Positions 18,118 through 27,720 of a stretch of DNA of 64,000 bases are shown one piece after another. How positions within the stretch are numbered: position 1 is the stretch's first letter; every line of letters starts with the position of its first letter. The notes under the pieces are model-generated. The model did no database searches, was not told the origin of the DNA, and worked only from the letters and a program-made list of their open reading frames with translations. The translations under genes were made by a program, and so were the position numbers. The stretch lies in contig NZ_QLIU01000023.1 in NCBI RefSeq assembly GCF_003574425.1, forward strand, positions 30,731 to 94,730, given 5' to 3'. The stretch comes from Cysteiniphilum halobium. Its GTDB lineage: Bacteria > Pseudomonadota > Gammaproteobacteria > Francisellales > Francisellaceae.

Positions 18118-19074
18118 TTATGGAATCGGTACGGCTTTTAAAAGTGCATCAATCACATCATCACTGGTAATATTATCAACCTCAGCCTCAAAGCTTAGTA
18201 ATACTCTATGCCTTAATACCTCATGAATCACTGCATGCACATCATGAGGTGACACATAGTCTTCAGCATTTAACCAGGCATGCGCGCGTGCTGCGCGTTC
18301 CAAGGCAATCGTGCCACGAGGACTTGCACCAAAGCGAATCCATTTAGCTAATTCCACACTATATTTTGCCGCATCACGCGTTGCTAATACCAATTGAATC
18401 ATATAGTTCTCAACGGCACTGGAAACATGTAAGTCCAATACCTGTTGCTGCGCTGTAAAGATATGTTCTTGTGTTATCAGTGATGGTTTTTCTAAATTTA
18501 CTGAACAATTTCCACGATTTAAAGCTAAAATTTCTTTCTCCATTGTTGCATCTGGATAGCCTATTTTGACATGCAACATAAAGCGATCTAATTGTGCCTC
18601 AGGTAATGGATAAGTCCCTTCTTGCTCGATTGGATTTTGTGTTGCCATGACCAAAAATAAATCTGGCAACGCATAAGTTTGTTTACCAATCGTAATTTGC
18701 TTCTCGCCCATTGCCTCTAAAAGTGCTGATTGCACTTTGGCAGGTGCGCGATTTATTTCATCGGCTAACAATAAATTATGAAACAAAGGACCTGTTTGAA
18801 ACTCAAAGCTTTGTCGCTCAGGAATATAAATTTCAGTTCCCGTTAAATCCGCAGGTAACAAATCCGGGGTAAATTGAATGCGGTGATATGAACACTCAAT
18901 ACACTCAGCAAGCGTTTTGATTGCAGTGGTTTTAGCAAGCCCAGGAGCCCCCTCAACCAACAAATGTCCAGATGATAATAAGGCAATTAACAAACGTTTT
19001 GTCAAAGCACTTTGTCCAACAATGCGTGCATCCAAATACGCTAATAAACTCTCAAAATCCTGATATACCGACAT
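18118..19074 (-). CDS. moxR: MoxR-family AAA+ ATPase
   Basis: A 318-residue chaperone-like AAA+ ATPase that leads the Bat operon. Visible motifs: Walker A GAPGLAKTT (near 40), the pre-Walker B FTPDLLPADLTG region, Walker B LLADEINRAP (near 100), sensor 1 ATQNPIEQEGTYPLPEAQLDRF, and the C-terminal lid with sensor 2 (GASPRGTIALERAARAHA). Length is typical. It probably remodels or activates the VWA proteins encoded after it. The seven genes from here to batD are contiguous and mostly overlapping, so they form a single transcription unit. Confidence 0.93.
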   Translation of the reverse strand: MSVYQDFESLLAYLDARIVGQSALTKRLLIALLSSGHLLVEGAPGLAKTTAIKTLAECIECSYHRIQFTPDLLPADLTGTEIYIPERQSFEFQTGPLFHNLLLADEINRAPAKVQSALLEAMGEKQITIGKQTYALPDLFLVMATQNPIEQEGTYPLPEAQLDRFMLHVKIGYPDATMEKEILALNRGNCSVNLEKPSLITQEHIFTAQQQVLDLHVSSAVENYMIQLVLATRDAAKYSVELAKWIRFGASPRGTIALERAARAHAWLNAEDYVSPHDVHAVIHEVLRHRVLLSFEAEVDNITSDDVIDALLKAVPIP

Positions 19075-19250
19075 AAACCCTCCTACGGCTTAAAGGCTTC
19101 ATATAGTTTATGGTTATTTTATAAATCCATTTATGAATTTCAAGCCCCATTCTGCTCATGTTATTGAAAACCATCAATGTATAACTCCTAATACAGTTCC
19201 TTTTAATCATCATCTTAACTACAATTAAGAACATTATTATCATTTTAATA

Positions 19251-20006
19251 ATGTTTATGCTTACAGATAGTCATTGTCACTTGGATTTTCCTTGCTTTAA
19301 TAGCATGCGTAATCAAGTTTTGCACCATTGTTTTGAGCAAGGCATTACGCATTTTATTAATCCTGCTGTAGCGTTTAGCAACTGGCAAAGAGTGATTGAG
19401 TTAAGTTTAAAACATTCATCTATCACAGTAGCTTTAGGCTTACATCCTTGTTATGTTGAAAAACATCAACAAGAACATCTTAATGCACTAAGAAAATGGC
19501 TTATAACACATCATATACCACTTGTTGGCGAAATCGGTTTAGATAAGCGTTTTATCGAGAATTTTGACCTGCAAATATTCTTTTTTAATGAACAATTAGC
19601 GATTGCCCAAGAATTACAAAAACCTGTGATCATTCATAGTGTTAAAGCACATAATGAAGTCATTGCTGCATTAACACACCATCATTTTACACATGGTGGC
19701 ATTATTCATGCATTTTCAGGCAGCTTTAATATTGCTAAAGTTTATTGTGATCTTGGTTTTAAACTTGGTATTGGTAGTGTTTTGCATTGTCCAAATAGTA
19801 AATTGCCAAATGTGTTAAAACGCATCGGCATTGAAAATATCTTACTTGAAACAGACTCACCCGATATGCCCATACCAAAGAGTGGTGGCAAAATAAATAC
19901 ACCATTATCCCTACTACAAACATGTGATCTGCTTGTGGAAATTTACAAGCTGTCAAAAGATCAAATACATCAAGTATTGGCGCGAAATGTGCAACAGATT
20001 ATTTAG
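19251..20006 (+). CDS. TatD-family metal-dependent hydrolase
   Basis: A 251-residue TIM-barrel hydrolase. The metal ligands are visible: DSHCHLD at the N-terminus, GEIGLDKR, IHSVKAHNE (in place of IHtR.A), HAFSGS and LETDSPDMP. It resembles the YjjV branch more than TatD itself. Members act as 3'-5' exo-DNases or D-aminoacyl hydrolases in quality control or repair. The start is MFM or the second Met at 19257; no ribosome site is obvious. It is divergent from moxR across 176 bases. A second paralogue lies at 36021-36803. Confidence 0.85.
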   Translation: MFMLTDSHCHLDFPCFNSMRNQVLHHCFEQGITHFINPAVAFSNWQRVIELSLKHSSITVALGLHPCYVEKHQQEHLNALRKWLITHHIPLVGEIGLDKRFIENFDLQIFFFNEQLAIAQELQKPVIIHSVKAHNEVIAALTHHHFTHGGIIHAFSGSFNIAKVYCDLGFKLGIGSVLHCPNSKLPNVLKRIGIENILLETDSPDMPIPKSGGKINTPLSLLQTCDLLVEIYKLSKDQIHQVLARNVQQII

Positions 20007-20146
20007 AACAAATCTCTTATCCTATAGTTATACTGATCTTAAACATTTTGTTATTTTTATCTGGCAAAAACCAATAATACACTACAGAGCCACCAAGCTT
20101 TATGATATATTGCCACACAATGTTTTGATCAAGACGAACAATAAAT

Positions 20147-20794
20147 ATGGCTGAACAATTGGATAATAATGAGTTGGATAAGGTAAAGCTTTTATGGAAA
20201 AAATATGGCTCAAAACTAATAACACTCCTTTGCATTATTTTAATAATTATCATCGCTTGGCAGTACTGGCAAAAAAGGAAGCTTGAAAACAATGTGCAAG
20301 CAGCTGAACTTTACCAAAACTTGGCCCTTATTGCCGATAATGCATCAAGCAACTCAGAAGCCATTTTAAACCAAGCACAAAACCTTATTAATCTTTATCC
20401 CAAGTCTATTTATGCCGATTTTGCCCGTTTGGAAATTGCAAAACAATCCGTACTTAAACATCAATTAGATCAAGCAGTAGTGAGTCTTAAGCAAATTGCC
20501 AATAGTAGTGTTAATCCAAATTTGCAAGCCATTGCTAAACTTCGCCTTGCACGTGTTGAATTAGCGCAAAATAAAACAGCCGAAGCTATTGCAACACTCA
20601 ATAGCATTACATTAGCGGGCTTTGGCCTCTCAAGAAATATGCTATTAGGTGATGCTTATTTCATTAACAAAGACTATGCCCAAGCCAAAACATACTGGCA
20701 AAATGCATTATCTGAAGCCAACAAACCAGAGTTGGCAAATATTAAAAACCTATTACAAATGAAAATTGATAATCTTGCTGCGTTAAGCAAATGA
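20147..20794 (+). CDS. yfgM: YfgM-like ancillary SecYEG translocon subunit
   Basis: A 215-residue protein with a short cytoplasmic N-terminus, one transmembrane helix (about 25-43, LITLLCIILIIIIAWQYW) and a periplasmic helical, TPR-like domain (LYQNLALIADN..., then KLRLARVELAQNKTAEAIATL). This is the YfgM plan: a single-pass protein that passes exported proteins from SecYEG to periplasmic chaperones. It directly precedes and overlaps bamB, the usual gammaproteobacterial order yfgM-bamB; in E. coli hisS precedes and der follows, and neither is here. Confidence 0.88.
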   Translation: MAEQLDNNELDKVKLLWKKYGSKLITLLCIILIIIIAWQYWQKRKLENNVQAAELYQNLALIADNASSNSEAILNQAQNLINLYPKSIYADFARLEIAKQSVLKHQLDQAVVSLKQIANSSVNPNLQAIAKLRLARVELAQNKTAEAIATLNSITLAGFGLSRNMLLGDAYFINKDYAQAKTYWQNALSEANKPELANIKNLLQMKIDNLAALSK

Positions 20795-21975
20795 TAACGG
20801 ATAACAATATGACAAAATTAACAATCAAAAATACTAAAAAAATTATTCTAAGTAGTGTATTAATTGCTGTTTTTGGTGGCTCTTTAGTCGCTTGTGGCAA
20901 CAAAAGCAACGACACACCACCTAAACCACTTGTTGAATTTAAATCAAGCTTAGATGCTAAATATACTTGGGATACTAATATTGGTAATGGCAATGATGGG
21001 CAAATCGATTTAACCTTAACACCTGCCATTAAAAATGGTGTAGTCTACACATCAAGTTATGACGGATATATCTCAGCAGTAAATGCAACAGGCAAACGCT
21101 TATGGTCAACCAATACTAAGCTTCAGTTAAGCTCGCCTGTTACTGTCAGTGGTCATACTGCTATTGCAGGCAGCTTACGTGGCACATTAGTTGCCGTAGA
21201 TACCAGCTCTGGCAAAGTACTATGGCAAAGCGCATTACCAAGCAGCTTATTCTCAGCACCCACTATTGTTGATAATGTGATTTACACACAAACACATGAT
21301 GGTAGCATCTCAGCATATAAGCTTAAAGATGGCAAACAGCTGTGGACACAAAGCATTGCAATACCTGATTTGATGTTAGTTGGCAATAGCTCCCCTGTCG
21401 TATATCAAGGCTTAGTGATTGCTGGTACTTCATCTGGTAGTTTATGGGGCTTAAAAACAGCCACCGGTGAAAAACAATGGGATAACCCAATTGCCTTACC
21501 ACAATCAGGCTCCCCTGCACAGCAAATGGTTGACATCACAGCCACACCCATTATTGACAATGACACACTTTATGTTGCGACATTCCAAGGCAACTTGATC
21601 AGTTTCAACACTAAATTAGGTAGCATGAACTGGCAGAAAAAAGCGTCTATTTATCGCAGTATGGCATTAGGACAAAAGGCTATTTTTACAACTGACACCA
21701 AAGGTGATCTGATTGCTTATAATCTAAAAACCGGTAATAAGCTGTGGCAAGCCACTGAACTTGAAGGACGCAAACCATCCGCACCTGTATATATTAACGG
21801 TATGGTTGCCGTTGGAGATTATAAAGGATATGTGCATATCTTCAACGCAGAAACAGGCAAGTATCTAACACGTGTTGAGATTGGTGGTGATGGTATTAGT
21901 GCCACACCCATTGCTGCTGGTAAATCCATCATTGTCCAAACCAACAGTGGCAAACTTGCTGCTATCCATTTATAA
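20791..21975 (+). CDS. bamB: outer-membrane assembly lipoprotein BamB
   Basis: 394 residues. A lipoprotein signal ends in LVAC (Cys35 from the first Met), followed by an eight-bladed PQQ-type beta-propeller. Blades are marked by repeated GxVYxxxxDGxIxAxxxxxGKxxW units (for example VVYTSSYDGYISAVNATGKR, IYTQTHDGSISAYKLKDGKQ, VAVGDYKGYVHIFNAETGKY). BamB supports BamA in inserting beta-barrels at the outer membrane. The first ATG overlaps the yfgM stop (ATGA), suggesting coupling; a second Met at 20809 would shorten the signal to a more usual length. Confidence 0.93.
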   Translation: MITDNNMTKLTIKNTKKIILSSVLIAVFGGSLVACGNKSNDTPPKPLVEFKSSLDAKYTWDTNIGNGNDGQIDLTLTPAIKNGVVYTSSYDGYISAVNATGKRLWSTNTKLQLSSPVTVSGHTAIAGSLRGTLVAVDTSSGKVLWQSALPSSLFSAPTIVDNVIYTQTHDGSISAYKLKDGKQLWTQSIAIPDLMLVGNSSPVVYQGLVIAGTSSGSLWGLKTATGEKQWDNPIALPQSGSPAQQMVDITATPIIDNDTLYVATFQGNLISFNTKLGSMNWQKKASIYRSMALGQKAIFTTDTKGDLIAYNLKTGNKLWQATELEGRKPSAPVYINGMVAVGDYKGYVHIFNAETGKYLTRVEIGGDGISATPIAAGKSIIVQTNSGKLAAIHL

Positions 21976-21988
21976 AAAATTATTATAA

Positions 21989-23194
21989 ATGTCAAACGCT
22001 AAAACTTCACAAAAAATCACGGCATTTATTGCACCTTCTTTGTTTATTCTGGTGCTGATGATTTCAGTGGGCCCCTTTGGTGATACGATCTATGCACCTT
22101 CTTTGCCAAGCATTGCTCAAGCCTTTAATACACCTTATCACAATGTCCAATTGACCATTACCTTTTATCTATTGGGTTACTCCATTAGCCAGATATTATA
22201 TGGCCCTTTCTCTGATCGTTTTGGACGTAAACCGATTATGATTATTGGTGCTGCTATTTTTCTTATTGGTTCTACTGTTTGCTTGATTAGTCCCAATATT
22301 AGCATACTAATTTTTGCGCGTTTCTTACAAGGCTTTGGTGCTTGTGCTGGAGCGGTTATCTCTAGTGCTGCCGTACGTGATGCGTTTTCGTTAAAAGATC
22401 AAGGTAAAGTTTTTGCTAAGATGAATGCCGCTTTTGCTATTGCCCCTGGAGCAGGGGCAATTGTTGGCACTTTTATCTCATGGCAAACAAATTTTATTGT
22501 ATTATTCGTATTGGCAATTATCTTACTTATTTCGATTATTTTTCTCTTTCCTGAAACACTACGTCAGAAAAACTATGGTGCAACTCGTCCCAAGAAACTG
22601 GTTATTAACTACTGTAAGCTATATCAAGCACGTGGCTATTTTGTTTATTTGTGTCTCTTAGGACTTAATATTGGGATGGTTTATGCCTGCTTAGTTGAAG
22701 CACCAGGCATTGTTATTAACATACTGCATTTACAAAAGATATGGTTTATTGTCATCGCTGCAGGGATTGTATTGGCATTTATGATTGGCTCAGTATTATG
22801 CAGCTATCTTGTACACAAGATTAGTCAAAATGGGATTTTGCTTATTGGTATGTTTATAAGCCTTATTGGTGCCATTATGCTATTGTGTTTTATGTCGCTA
22901 AACATTGTCCATTTATATAGTTTACTAACACCTGTTATTATCCTTTTTACAGGCATTTCATTTGTTATTCCAATTGCTACAGCAAAGGCTCTTGCACCAT
23001 TTACACTAACCGCAGGCTCAGCTTCGGCAATGATGGGCTTTTTTCAAATGGGTGCGGCCTCATTAATCACCGCTATTGTCACAATATTACCCTTTAGCGA
23101 TACACTCTCCATGCCTATTTCTTTTACCTTTCTCTCAAGCTTAAGCATTGTGATTTTAGTCATTTATATGTTGCGGCTTAAAAAAGTAAATTGA
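21989..23194 (+). CDS. MFS transporter, Bcr/CflA-like
   Basis: A 401-residue, 12-helix permease. Helices 1-2 carry the DHA1 Bcr/CflA opening (GDTIYAPSLPSIAQAF), and loop 2-3 has the MFS motif GPFSDRFGRKPIM. Motif C-like ARFLQGFGACAGAV follows in helix 4-5. Members export drugs or small metabolites such as amino acids with proton antiport. It begins 13 bases after bamB with no clear ribosome site, so it may be read from the bamB transcript. It faces the next MFS gene across 2 bases. Confidence 0.82.
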   Translation: MSNAKTSQKITAFIAPSLFILVLMISVGPFGDTIYAPSLPSIAQAFNTPYHNVQLTITFYLLGYSISQILYGPFSDRFGRKPIMIIGAAIFLIGSTVCLISPNISILIFARFLQGFGACAGAVISSAAVRDAFSLKDQGKVFAKMNAAFAIAPGAGAIVGTFISWQTNFIVLFVLAIILLISIIFLFPETLRQKNYGATRPKKLVINYCKLYQARGYFVYLCLLGLNIGMVYACLVEAPGIVINILHLQKIWFIVIAAGIVLAFMIGSVLCSYLVHKISQNGILLIGMFISLIGAIMLLCFMSLNIVHLYSLLTPVIILFTGISFVIPIATAKALAPFTLTAGSASAMMGFFQMGAASLITAIVTILPFSDTLSMPISFTFLSSLSIVILVIYMLRLKKVN

Positions 23195-23196
23195 GT

Positions 23197-24450
23197 TTAA
23201 CTATTATGCACCTTTGATGTTACGCGCTGTAGAATACTGAAAACAACAAATGCCAACAATAAACCAATCATACCAGTCACACCAAGCTCATAAACCGTAT
23301 CCAATACATGCCAAGCACCTAATGCAGTAAATACAAATCCACCAATAATTTGAATAAAGCTAAATATAGCGATTGATGAACCCTTGTATTCTGGGTAAAC
23401 CGAGGTTGCAATAGCCATCATATTCGGATAAACCCAAAGATAGACAAGCCAAAAAACAGATAAGCAAATAATATCGGCAGTATATGTACTTGTATTTGAC
23501 GATAAAGTTACACCAATCATACTGATAAACATGACAATAAGTGCTATTTTAACCAGTGACATCATGCTGTATTTCCTAAGAAGTATACCATTTAACCATG
23601 CGCCAATAAGCATACATAAAATGACTAATGCAATAACCCAACCAAACGCTGCAACCGGCATATGGTAGACCTGAACAAAAATATAAGGGTAGGTCAAAAG
23701 CACGCAGGCAACAACACCATAGACAAAAAACATGACCAAAGTAGCAGTTAAAAAGCGTAGGTTAAACATAATCTTTAACACTTGTGCCATGTTTACTTTT
23801 GTATGTGAGGTAGTTGCTTTAATACTATTTCTACCAATAACTAAGCCAAAAACTACAATTAACGCAATAACCAAAGCATACCAAAACATGAAACTAACCA
23901 CGCTATGCCATCCTTGATATTGCATTAAATAACCTGAAATCACCGGAGAAATCGATATAGTAAACACTGAAAAAGCGATAAGTAACGCATAGACTTTTGA
24001 AAACGCCTTGCCTTGAAACGAATCAGCGACAATGACACGCGCTAAAACCGCAGCCATACCGGCACCAATACCCTGAAAAACACGCCCAATAAGCATCCAT
24101 TCAATCGTATGCTCGACATGGCATAAAGCACTGCCTAGCATCGTAACAAGTAAGCCTAAAATCAAAATACGTATACGTCCAAAGCAATCGGATAACACAC
24201 CTGAAATAAGTTGTGAAATCGCACTACCCAACAGGAAAAATGCTACTGTATATTGTACCATTTCTTTTGAGGTATTTAACGCCTTATCTAAATAGGGTAA
24301 CACTGGCAAATAGATATCCATCATTGCTTGCGGATATGCCAGAATAAATCCTGCCGCAATAAATAAAATGATTAATACAGTTTTGCTTGTTCTATTTGTC
24401 ATTGGTGATTTTTCTATTGACATGTTTTTTAGTATCCATTTTTTATCCAT
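23197..24450 (-). CDS. MFS transporter, Bcr/CflA-like
   Basis: A 417-residue, 12-helix permease with the same signature (MMDIYLPVLPYLDKAL in helix 1, SGVLSDCFGRIRIL in loop 2-3, GRVFQGIGAGMAAV in helix 4-5). The true start may be one of three Met codons in the first 17 residues; the third (24402) leaves the usual short N-terminus. It is convergent with the previous transporter, and the two proteins are clearly distinct in sequence, so this is not a recent tandem duplication. Probable efflux role; substrate unknown. Confidence 0.8.
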   Translation of the reverse strand: MDKKWILKNMSIEKSPMTNRTSKTVLIILFIAAGFILAYPQAMMDIYLPVLPYLDKALNTSKEMVQYTVAFFLLGSAISQLISGVLSDCFGRIRILILGLLVTMLGSALCHVEHTIEWMLIGRVFQGIGAGMAAVLARVIVADSFQGKAFSKVYALLIAFSVFTISISPVISGYLMQYQGWHSVVSFMFWYALVIALIVVFGLVIGRNSIKATTSHTKVNMAQVLKIMFNLRFLTATLVMFFVYGVVACVLLTYPYIFVQVYHMPVAAFGWVIALVILCMLIGAWLNGILLRKYSMMSLVKIALIVMFISMIGVTLSSNTSTYTADIICLSVFWLVYLWVYPNMMAIATSVYPEYKGSSIAIFSFIQIIGGFVFTALGAWHVLDTVYELGVTGMIGLLLAFVVFSILQRVTSKVHNS

Positions 24451-24491
24451 GCATTATCAGTCGTCATTATAGTTAAAACTTAAGTAAAAGC

Positions 24492-26453
24492 TTATTTCTT
24501 TTTAAATGTTCTTATATTAAACCTTAAGGGGTGAAGTCCTTCTAGCAGATAATTTGGCACAGATGCTTTATACCCATGAGCAATTAGTTGACTTAATAGC
24601 TTAGCACCATATATCATCGAGCATAGTCCTTTTGAGCCATATCCTGTTAATAAATAAAGTCCTGGTAGATACTCCGCTTGAGGCAGCGCCTTTAAAATAA
24701 AACCTTTTTGCAAGCGTTGATAATATTGCTGCGAAAAATTAAGCACATCAGCAATGGCACCAATCATCGGTACATGATCAGGAGTTACACAGCGCAATGA
24801 TACACGTCCTGATATAATTTTAGCATCTACTGACTCATCAATGACATTAGACAACTGTGCCAGATTAATATTATGATCACTATCACGCACTTTAGCCATT
24901 AGATCATTATTATCACGAAATGTTGCACCGATAAGCTGCTTGTCATCAACGCTTGGTAGAATATAGCCTTTATCAATTACAATTGCTTTGTTATTTAATA
25001 GTTTTTGTACTTGAGTAATTTGTCCATATGATGGATACACTTCTAGATGTTTAAGTGACTTAATCTGCTGTATAAGTGAGGCACTACCGGCAAATACCAC
25101 CGCAGCGTATGCTAGCGATTTTGGATTATTTTTGTTATCGGTGAAGCTAAGCTGCCAATTATTATTTAATCTTACACATTCATCTAATCGATATGATAAA
25201 AATAGATTTACACTTTTAGTGTTATGAATAAGGCTTTGACATAACGAATAAGGATTAACCATCATTGCCGTTGGATAGTAAGCACAGGTTGATGAAATAT
25301 CAAAACCTGCTATTTCAGAAGCTGTTGCAGCATCAACGATTTGTAATAAATCGTCAATTGACACACGTTTCTTCACGATATTTTCAAAACGCTGTTGTGT
25401 TTTTTTATCATTTAATAGTTCCAAGGCACCACACACTTTAAAATCAATTTCATTTTTATGTTTGAGAATATAATCTCTGGTATGCACAAAACCTTGGGTA
25501 TGAAATAGGTCAGAAATACTACCATCAGCAGTAATATAAGGACGTAAGATCCCATAAGGGTTACCTGATGCACCTTGTGCAATATCATCAGATTGATCAA
25601 ACAAATCAATTTCAAATCCCATATGATTTAATTCATACGCCAATGCACAACCGGCCATACCTGCACCAATAATTGCAATTTTCTGATTTTTGTTGAGTAT
25701 AAATGAAGGTTTCGCAAAATACGATTTCATTTTAGTTTGCGCTAATTTTTGAGCATTATTAATGGAGGCACAAATCATTTCACGTTTGTAGCCAAAGCCT
25801 TTTCGCTTTCTCACTTCAAAGTTTTGGGTTTCTAGTGCTTGCTTGACAAAGCCTGCGGCAGTAAATGTCGCCAAAGTTGTTTGTCCATGACTTAAACGAT
25901 AAATTTCTTGAAATAAATCATCTGACCACATATCTGGATTTTTAGCAGGGGCAAAACCATCTAAAAACCAAGCATCAACACTAAGATCGATTGTTGTCAG
26001 CATCTTAGCGGCATCACCAATCAATAAAGTTAAATTAATATTTTCTGATATATTCAGAAGTGTTGCACCACAATAAAAACCCTTTGGATAAACACTAAGC
26101 AATTGCCCCGTATAAGGTTTTAATGTTGACCATATCGACAATGCTTTGTGTAAATCACCATGCGTTAATGGATATTTCTCACAACTTATGAAGCTTAATT
26201 TAGCCGTTTTAGGTGCATACTTATCCCAAAGCTTTAGGGTAACTAAAAAGTTTAACCCGGTACCAAAACCTGTCTCAGCAATCACAAAATGCGTAGCTTG
26301 ATCAAGATTTTCAAATCTTTGCTTTAGCTGATTACCATCTAAGAAAACATATTCACTCTCTGCAAGTCCATTATGTTTTGAGAAATAAACATCACCAAAT
26401 TCATCCGAGAGTGGCTCGCCTGAGTCTTGCCATTTTAGTTTTGCATGCTGCAA
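24492..26453 (-). CDS. mnmC: bifunctional tRNA mnm5s2U34 biosynthesis protein MnmC
   Basis: 653 residues with both MnmC domains. The N-terminal SAM methyltransferase spans about 1-235 (FVIAETGFGTGLNFLVTLKLW, then DAWFLDGFAPAKNPDMW). The C-terminal FAD oxidase spans about 260-650 (IAIIGAGMAGCALAYELN, with SGNPYGILRP and LTGYGSKGLCS). It converts cmnm5U and then nm5U to mnm5U at the wobble base of certain tRNAs. The only start giving the full N-terminus is TTG at 26453, preceded by AAGGA at seven bases. It begins one base after the thioesterase stop, so the two are co-translated. Confidence 0.95.
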   Translation of the reverse strand: MQHAKLKWQDSGEPLSDEFGDVYFSKHNGLAESEYVFLDGNQLKQRFENLDQATHFVIAETGFGTGLNFLVTLKLWDKYAPKTAKLSFISCEKYPLTHGDLHKALSIWSTLKPYTGQLLSVYPKGFYCGATLLNISENINLTLLIGDAAKMLTTIDLSVDAWFLDGFAPAKNPDMWSDDLFQEIYRLSHGQTTLATFTAAGFVKQALETQNFEVRKRKGFGYKREMICASINNAQKLAQTKMKSYFAKPSFILNKNQKIAIIGAGMAGCALAYELNHMGFEIDLFDQSDDIAQGASGNPYGILRPYITADGSISDLFHTQGFVHTRDYILKHKNEIDFKVCGALELLNDKKTQQRFENIVKKRVSIDDLLQIVDAATASEIAGFDISSTCAYYPTAMMVNPYSLCQSLIHNTKSVNLFLSYRLDECVRLNNNWQLSFTDNKNNPKSLAYAAVVFAGSASLIQQIKSLKHLEVYPSYGQITQVQKLLNNKAIVIDKGYILPSVDDKQLIGATFRDNNDLMAKVRDSDHNINLAQLSNVIDESVDAKIISGRVSLRCVTPDHVPMIGAIADVLNFSQQYYQRLQKGFILKALPQAEYLPGLYLLTGYGSKGLCSMIYGAKLLSQLIAHGYKASVPNYLLEGLHPLRFNIRTFKKK

Positions 26454-26454
26454 A

Positions 26455-26877
26455 TTATCGATCCTTTACAGCAATCGTTAGGCGATTAATCGATATCAAG
26501 CGCCCCTTTTCATCCATAATTTCAATTGCCCATACATGTGTTGTACGCCCTATATGATGTGGATAGGCTTTTGCGGTTAAAATCCCACTAACAGCTGGGC
26601 GAATATGATTGGTATTGATGTCTAATCCAACACAATATTGCGTATTTAAATCAACGGCATAGTTTGCTGCAGTACTGCCAACGGTTTCTGCGATTCCACA
26701 AGAGACACCACCATTCATAATCCCAATGGGTTGCTTGTGCTTTTGCTTTAACTCCATTTCTGCTAATAAATAATCATCACCTAATTCAGTGAAACAAATA
26801 CCCAAGGTGTCCGAGAATAAACCAGCTCCTCGCTCGTTCATTTGCTCTATAGTTACAGGTGTTTTCCAAATGCTCAT
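26455..26877 (-). CDS. hotdog-fold acyl-CoA thioesterase (PaaI/MenI type)
   Basis: A 140-residue single hotdog domain. The active-site segment GIMNGGVSCGIAETVGSTAA corresponds to the family LHGGa...lAEt.gS; the usual His before GG is Asn here, while the catalytic Glu and the helix are kept. DINTNHIRPAVSGILTAKA is the second conserved strand. Relatives hydrolyse aryl- or acyl-CoA esters such as 1,4-dihydroxy-2-naphthoyl-CoA. It lies between ratB and mnmC on the same strand. Exact substrate unknown. Confidence 0.8.
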   Translation of the reverse strand: MSIWKTPVTIEQMNERGAGLFSDTLGICFTELGDDYLLAEMELKQKHKQPIGIMNGGVSCGIAETVGSTAANYAVDLNTQYCVGLDINTNHIRPAVSGILTAKAYPHHIGRTTHVWAIEIMDEKGRLISINRLTIAVKDR

Positions 26878-26894
26878 GTTTTTCTCCTATTCTC

Positions 26895-27206
26895 TTAAGC
26901 CCCAAACAGTTTTAACCCATCTTTTTTGCGTTTTTCTTCAGCACGAATTCTTCTGGCATCTTTAGGATCAATGGTTAACATACGATAAATTTCAATGCGA
27001 TCATCAGACTTTACAATATGATCGAGTGTCACAATGTCACTATAAATGCCCACTGATTGTACATTTAAATCAATCTCTGGAAAATCACTTAACACACCAC
27101 TTTGTGTAATCACATCTTTTACAGAGGAATTTTCATGACACTCAAGCTGATATAGCTTCTGTTTTTTAGAATCCGCATAAACAACTTCTACTGGTAACAT
27201 TTTCAT
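26895..27206 (-). CDS. ratB: RnfH/RatB-family ubiquitin-like protein
   Basis: A 103-residue beta-grasp protein of the UPF0125 family. It opens with VEVVYADSKKQKLYQLE and has the conserved HIVKSDDRIEIYRMLTIDPKDARRIRAEEKRKK end. It overlaps ratA by four bases (ATGA). It is conserved next to ratA and smpB across gammaproteobacteria; its function is unsettled. No catalytic residues are expected. Confidence 0.9.
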   Translation of the reverse strand: MKMLPVEVVYADSKKQKLYQLECHENSSVKDVITQSGVLSDFPEIDLNVQSVGIYSDIVTLDHIVKSDDRIEIYRMLTIDPKDARRIRAEEKRKKDGLKLFGA

Positions 27207-27646
27207 ACAGACGCTACTCCATACACCGTCTTGGCACGTTTACAAAAGGCATCAAGCATTGTATTAGCCAGTGTATTAAAGACCACACCTAATGCTAATG
27301 CCATCACTTTAGAAGAGAACTCAAACTCTAAATCCAATGTTATTTTACAGGCTTTATCATTTAATGGAATAAAATGCCATACACCCAGCAAACGCTTAAA
27401 TGGTCCTTTAATTAACCGTATCTTAATTTCCTTATCTGGGATCATATCATTGTGCGTGCCAAAATCAATCTTAACTCCACCTTTGGCAATTTTAAGCGTC
27501 GCTTCAGCTTCAGTTTCGGTATGCATATGTACCTCTACCGTTTGGCACATCGGTAGAAACTGGGGGTACTTGTCAATATCATTTACAAGGTCATACATCT
27601 CTTTAGCACTGTATTCAACCAATGCTGTTCGATGAATTGTTGTCAT
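27203..27646 (-). CDS. ratA: RatA/START-like (COQ10-type) protein
   Basis: A 147-residue START/polyketide-cyclase-fold protein. It opens HRTALVEYSAKEMYDLVNDIDKYPQFLPMC, the family signature, and ends with the amphipathic helix NTMLDAFCKRAKTVYG. E. coli RatA was reported to block 70S ribosome association, while the same family includes CoQ-binding COQ10. A role in ubiquinone handling is at least as likely as toxicity. It is divergent from smpB across 74 bases, the common gammaproteobacterial layout. Confidence 0.9.
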   Translation of the reverse strand: MTTIHRTALVEYSAKEMYDLVNDIDKYPQFLPMCQTVEVHMHTETEAEATLKIAKGGVKIDFGTHNDMIPDKEIKIRLIKGPFKRLLGVWHFIPLNDKACKITLDLEFEFSSKVMALALGVVFNTLANTMLDAFCKRAKTVYGVASV

Positions 27647-27720
27647 AGTGTTTCTCTTATGTCATAAGTTCATGTTAGAATCTCGGCTATTGTAACGCTT
27701 ATGCACTATTTTGCAAAACA

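Noticed and set aside
19052..19243. 63-codon minus-strand frame upstream of moxR
   Set aside because: Overlaps the moxR N-terminus in another frame and lacks a ribosome site; it is the promoter region shared with the divergent tatD-type gene.
27231..27635. 134-codon plus-strand frame
   Set aside because: Antisense of ratA, which has clear family motifs and couples to ratB.
26895..27646. ratA-ratB as a toxin-antitoxin module
   Set aside because: Despite the name, RatA is a START/COQ10-like protein and RatB a ubiquitin-like protein conserved beside smpB; no evidence here for an addiction module.
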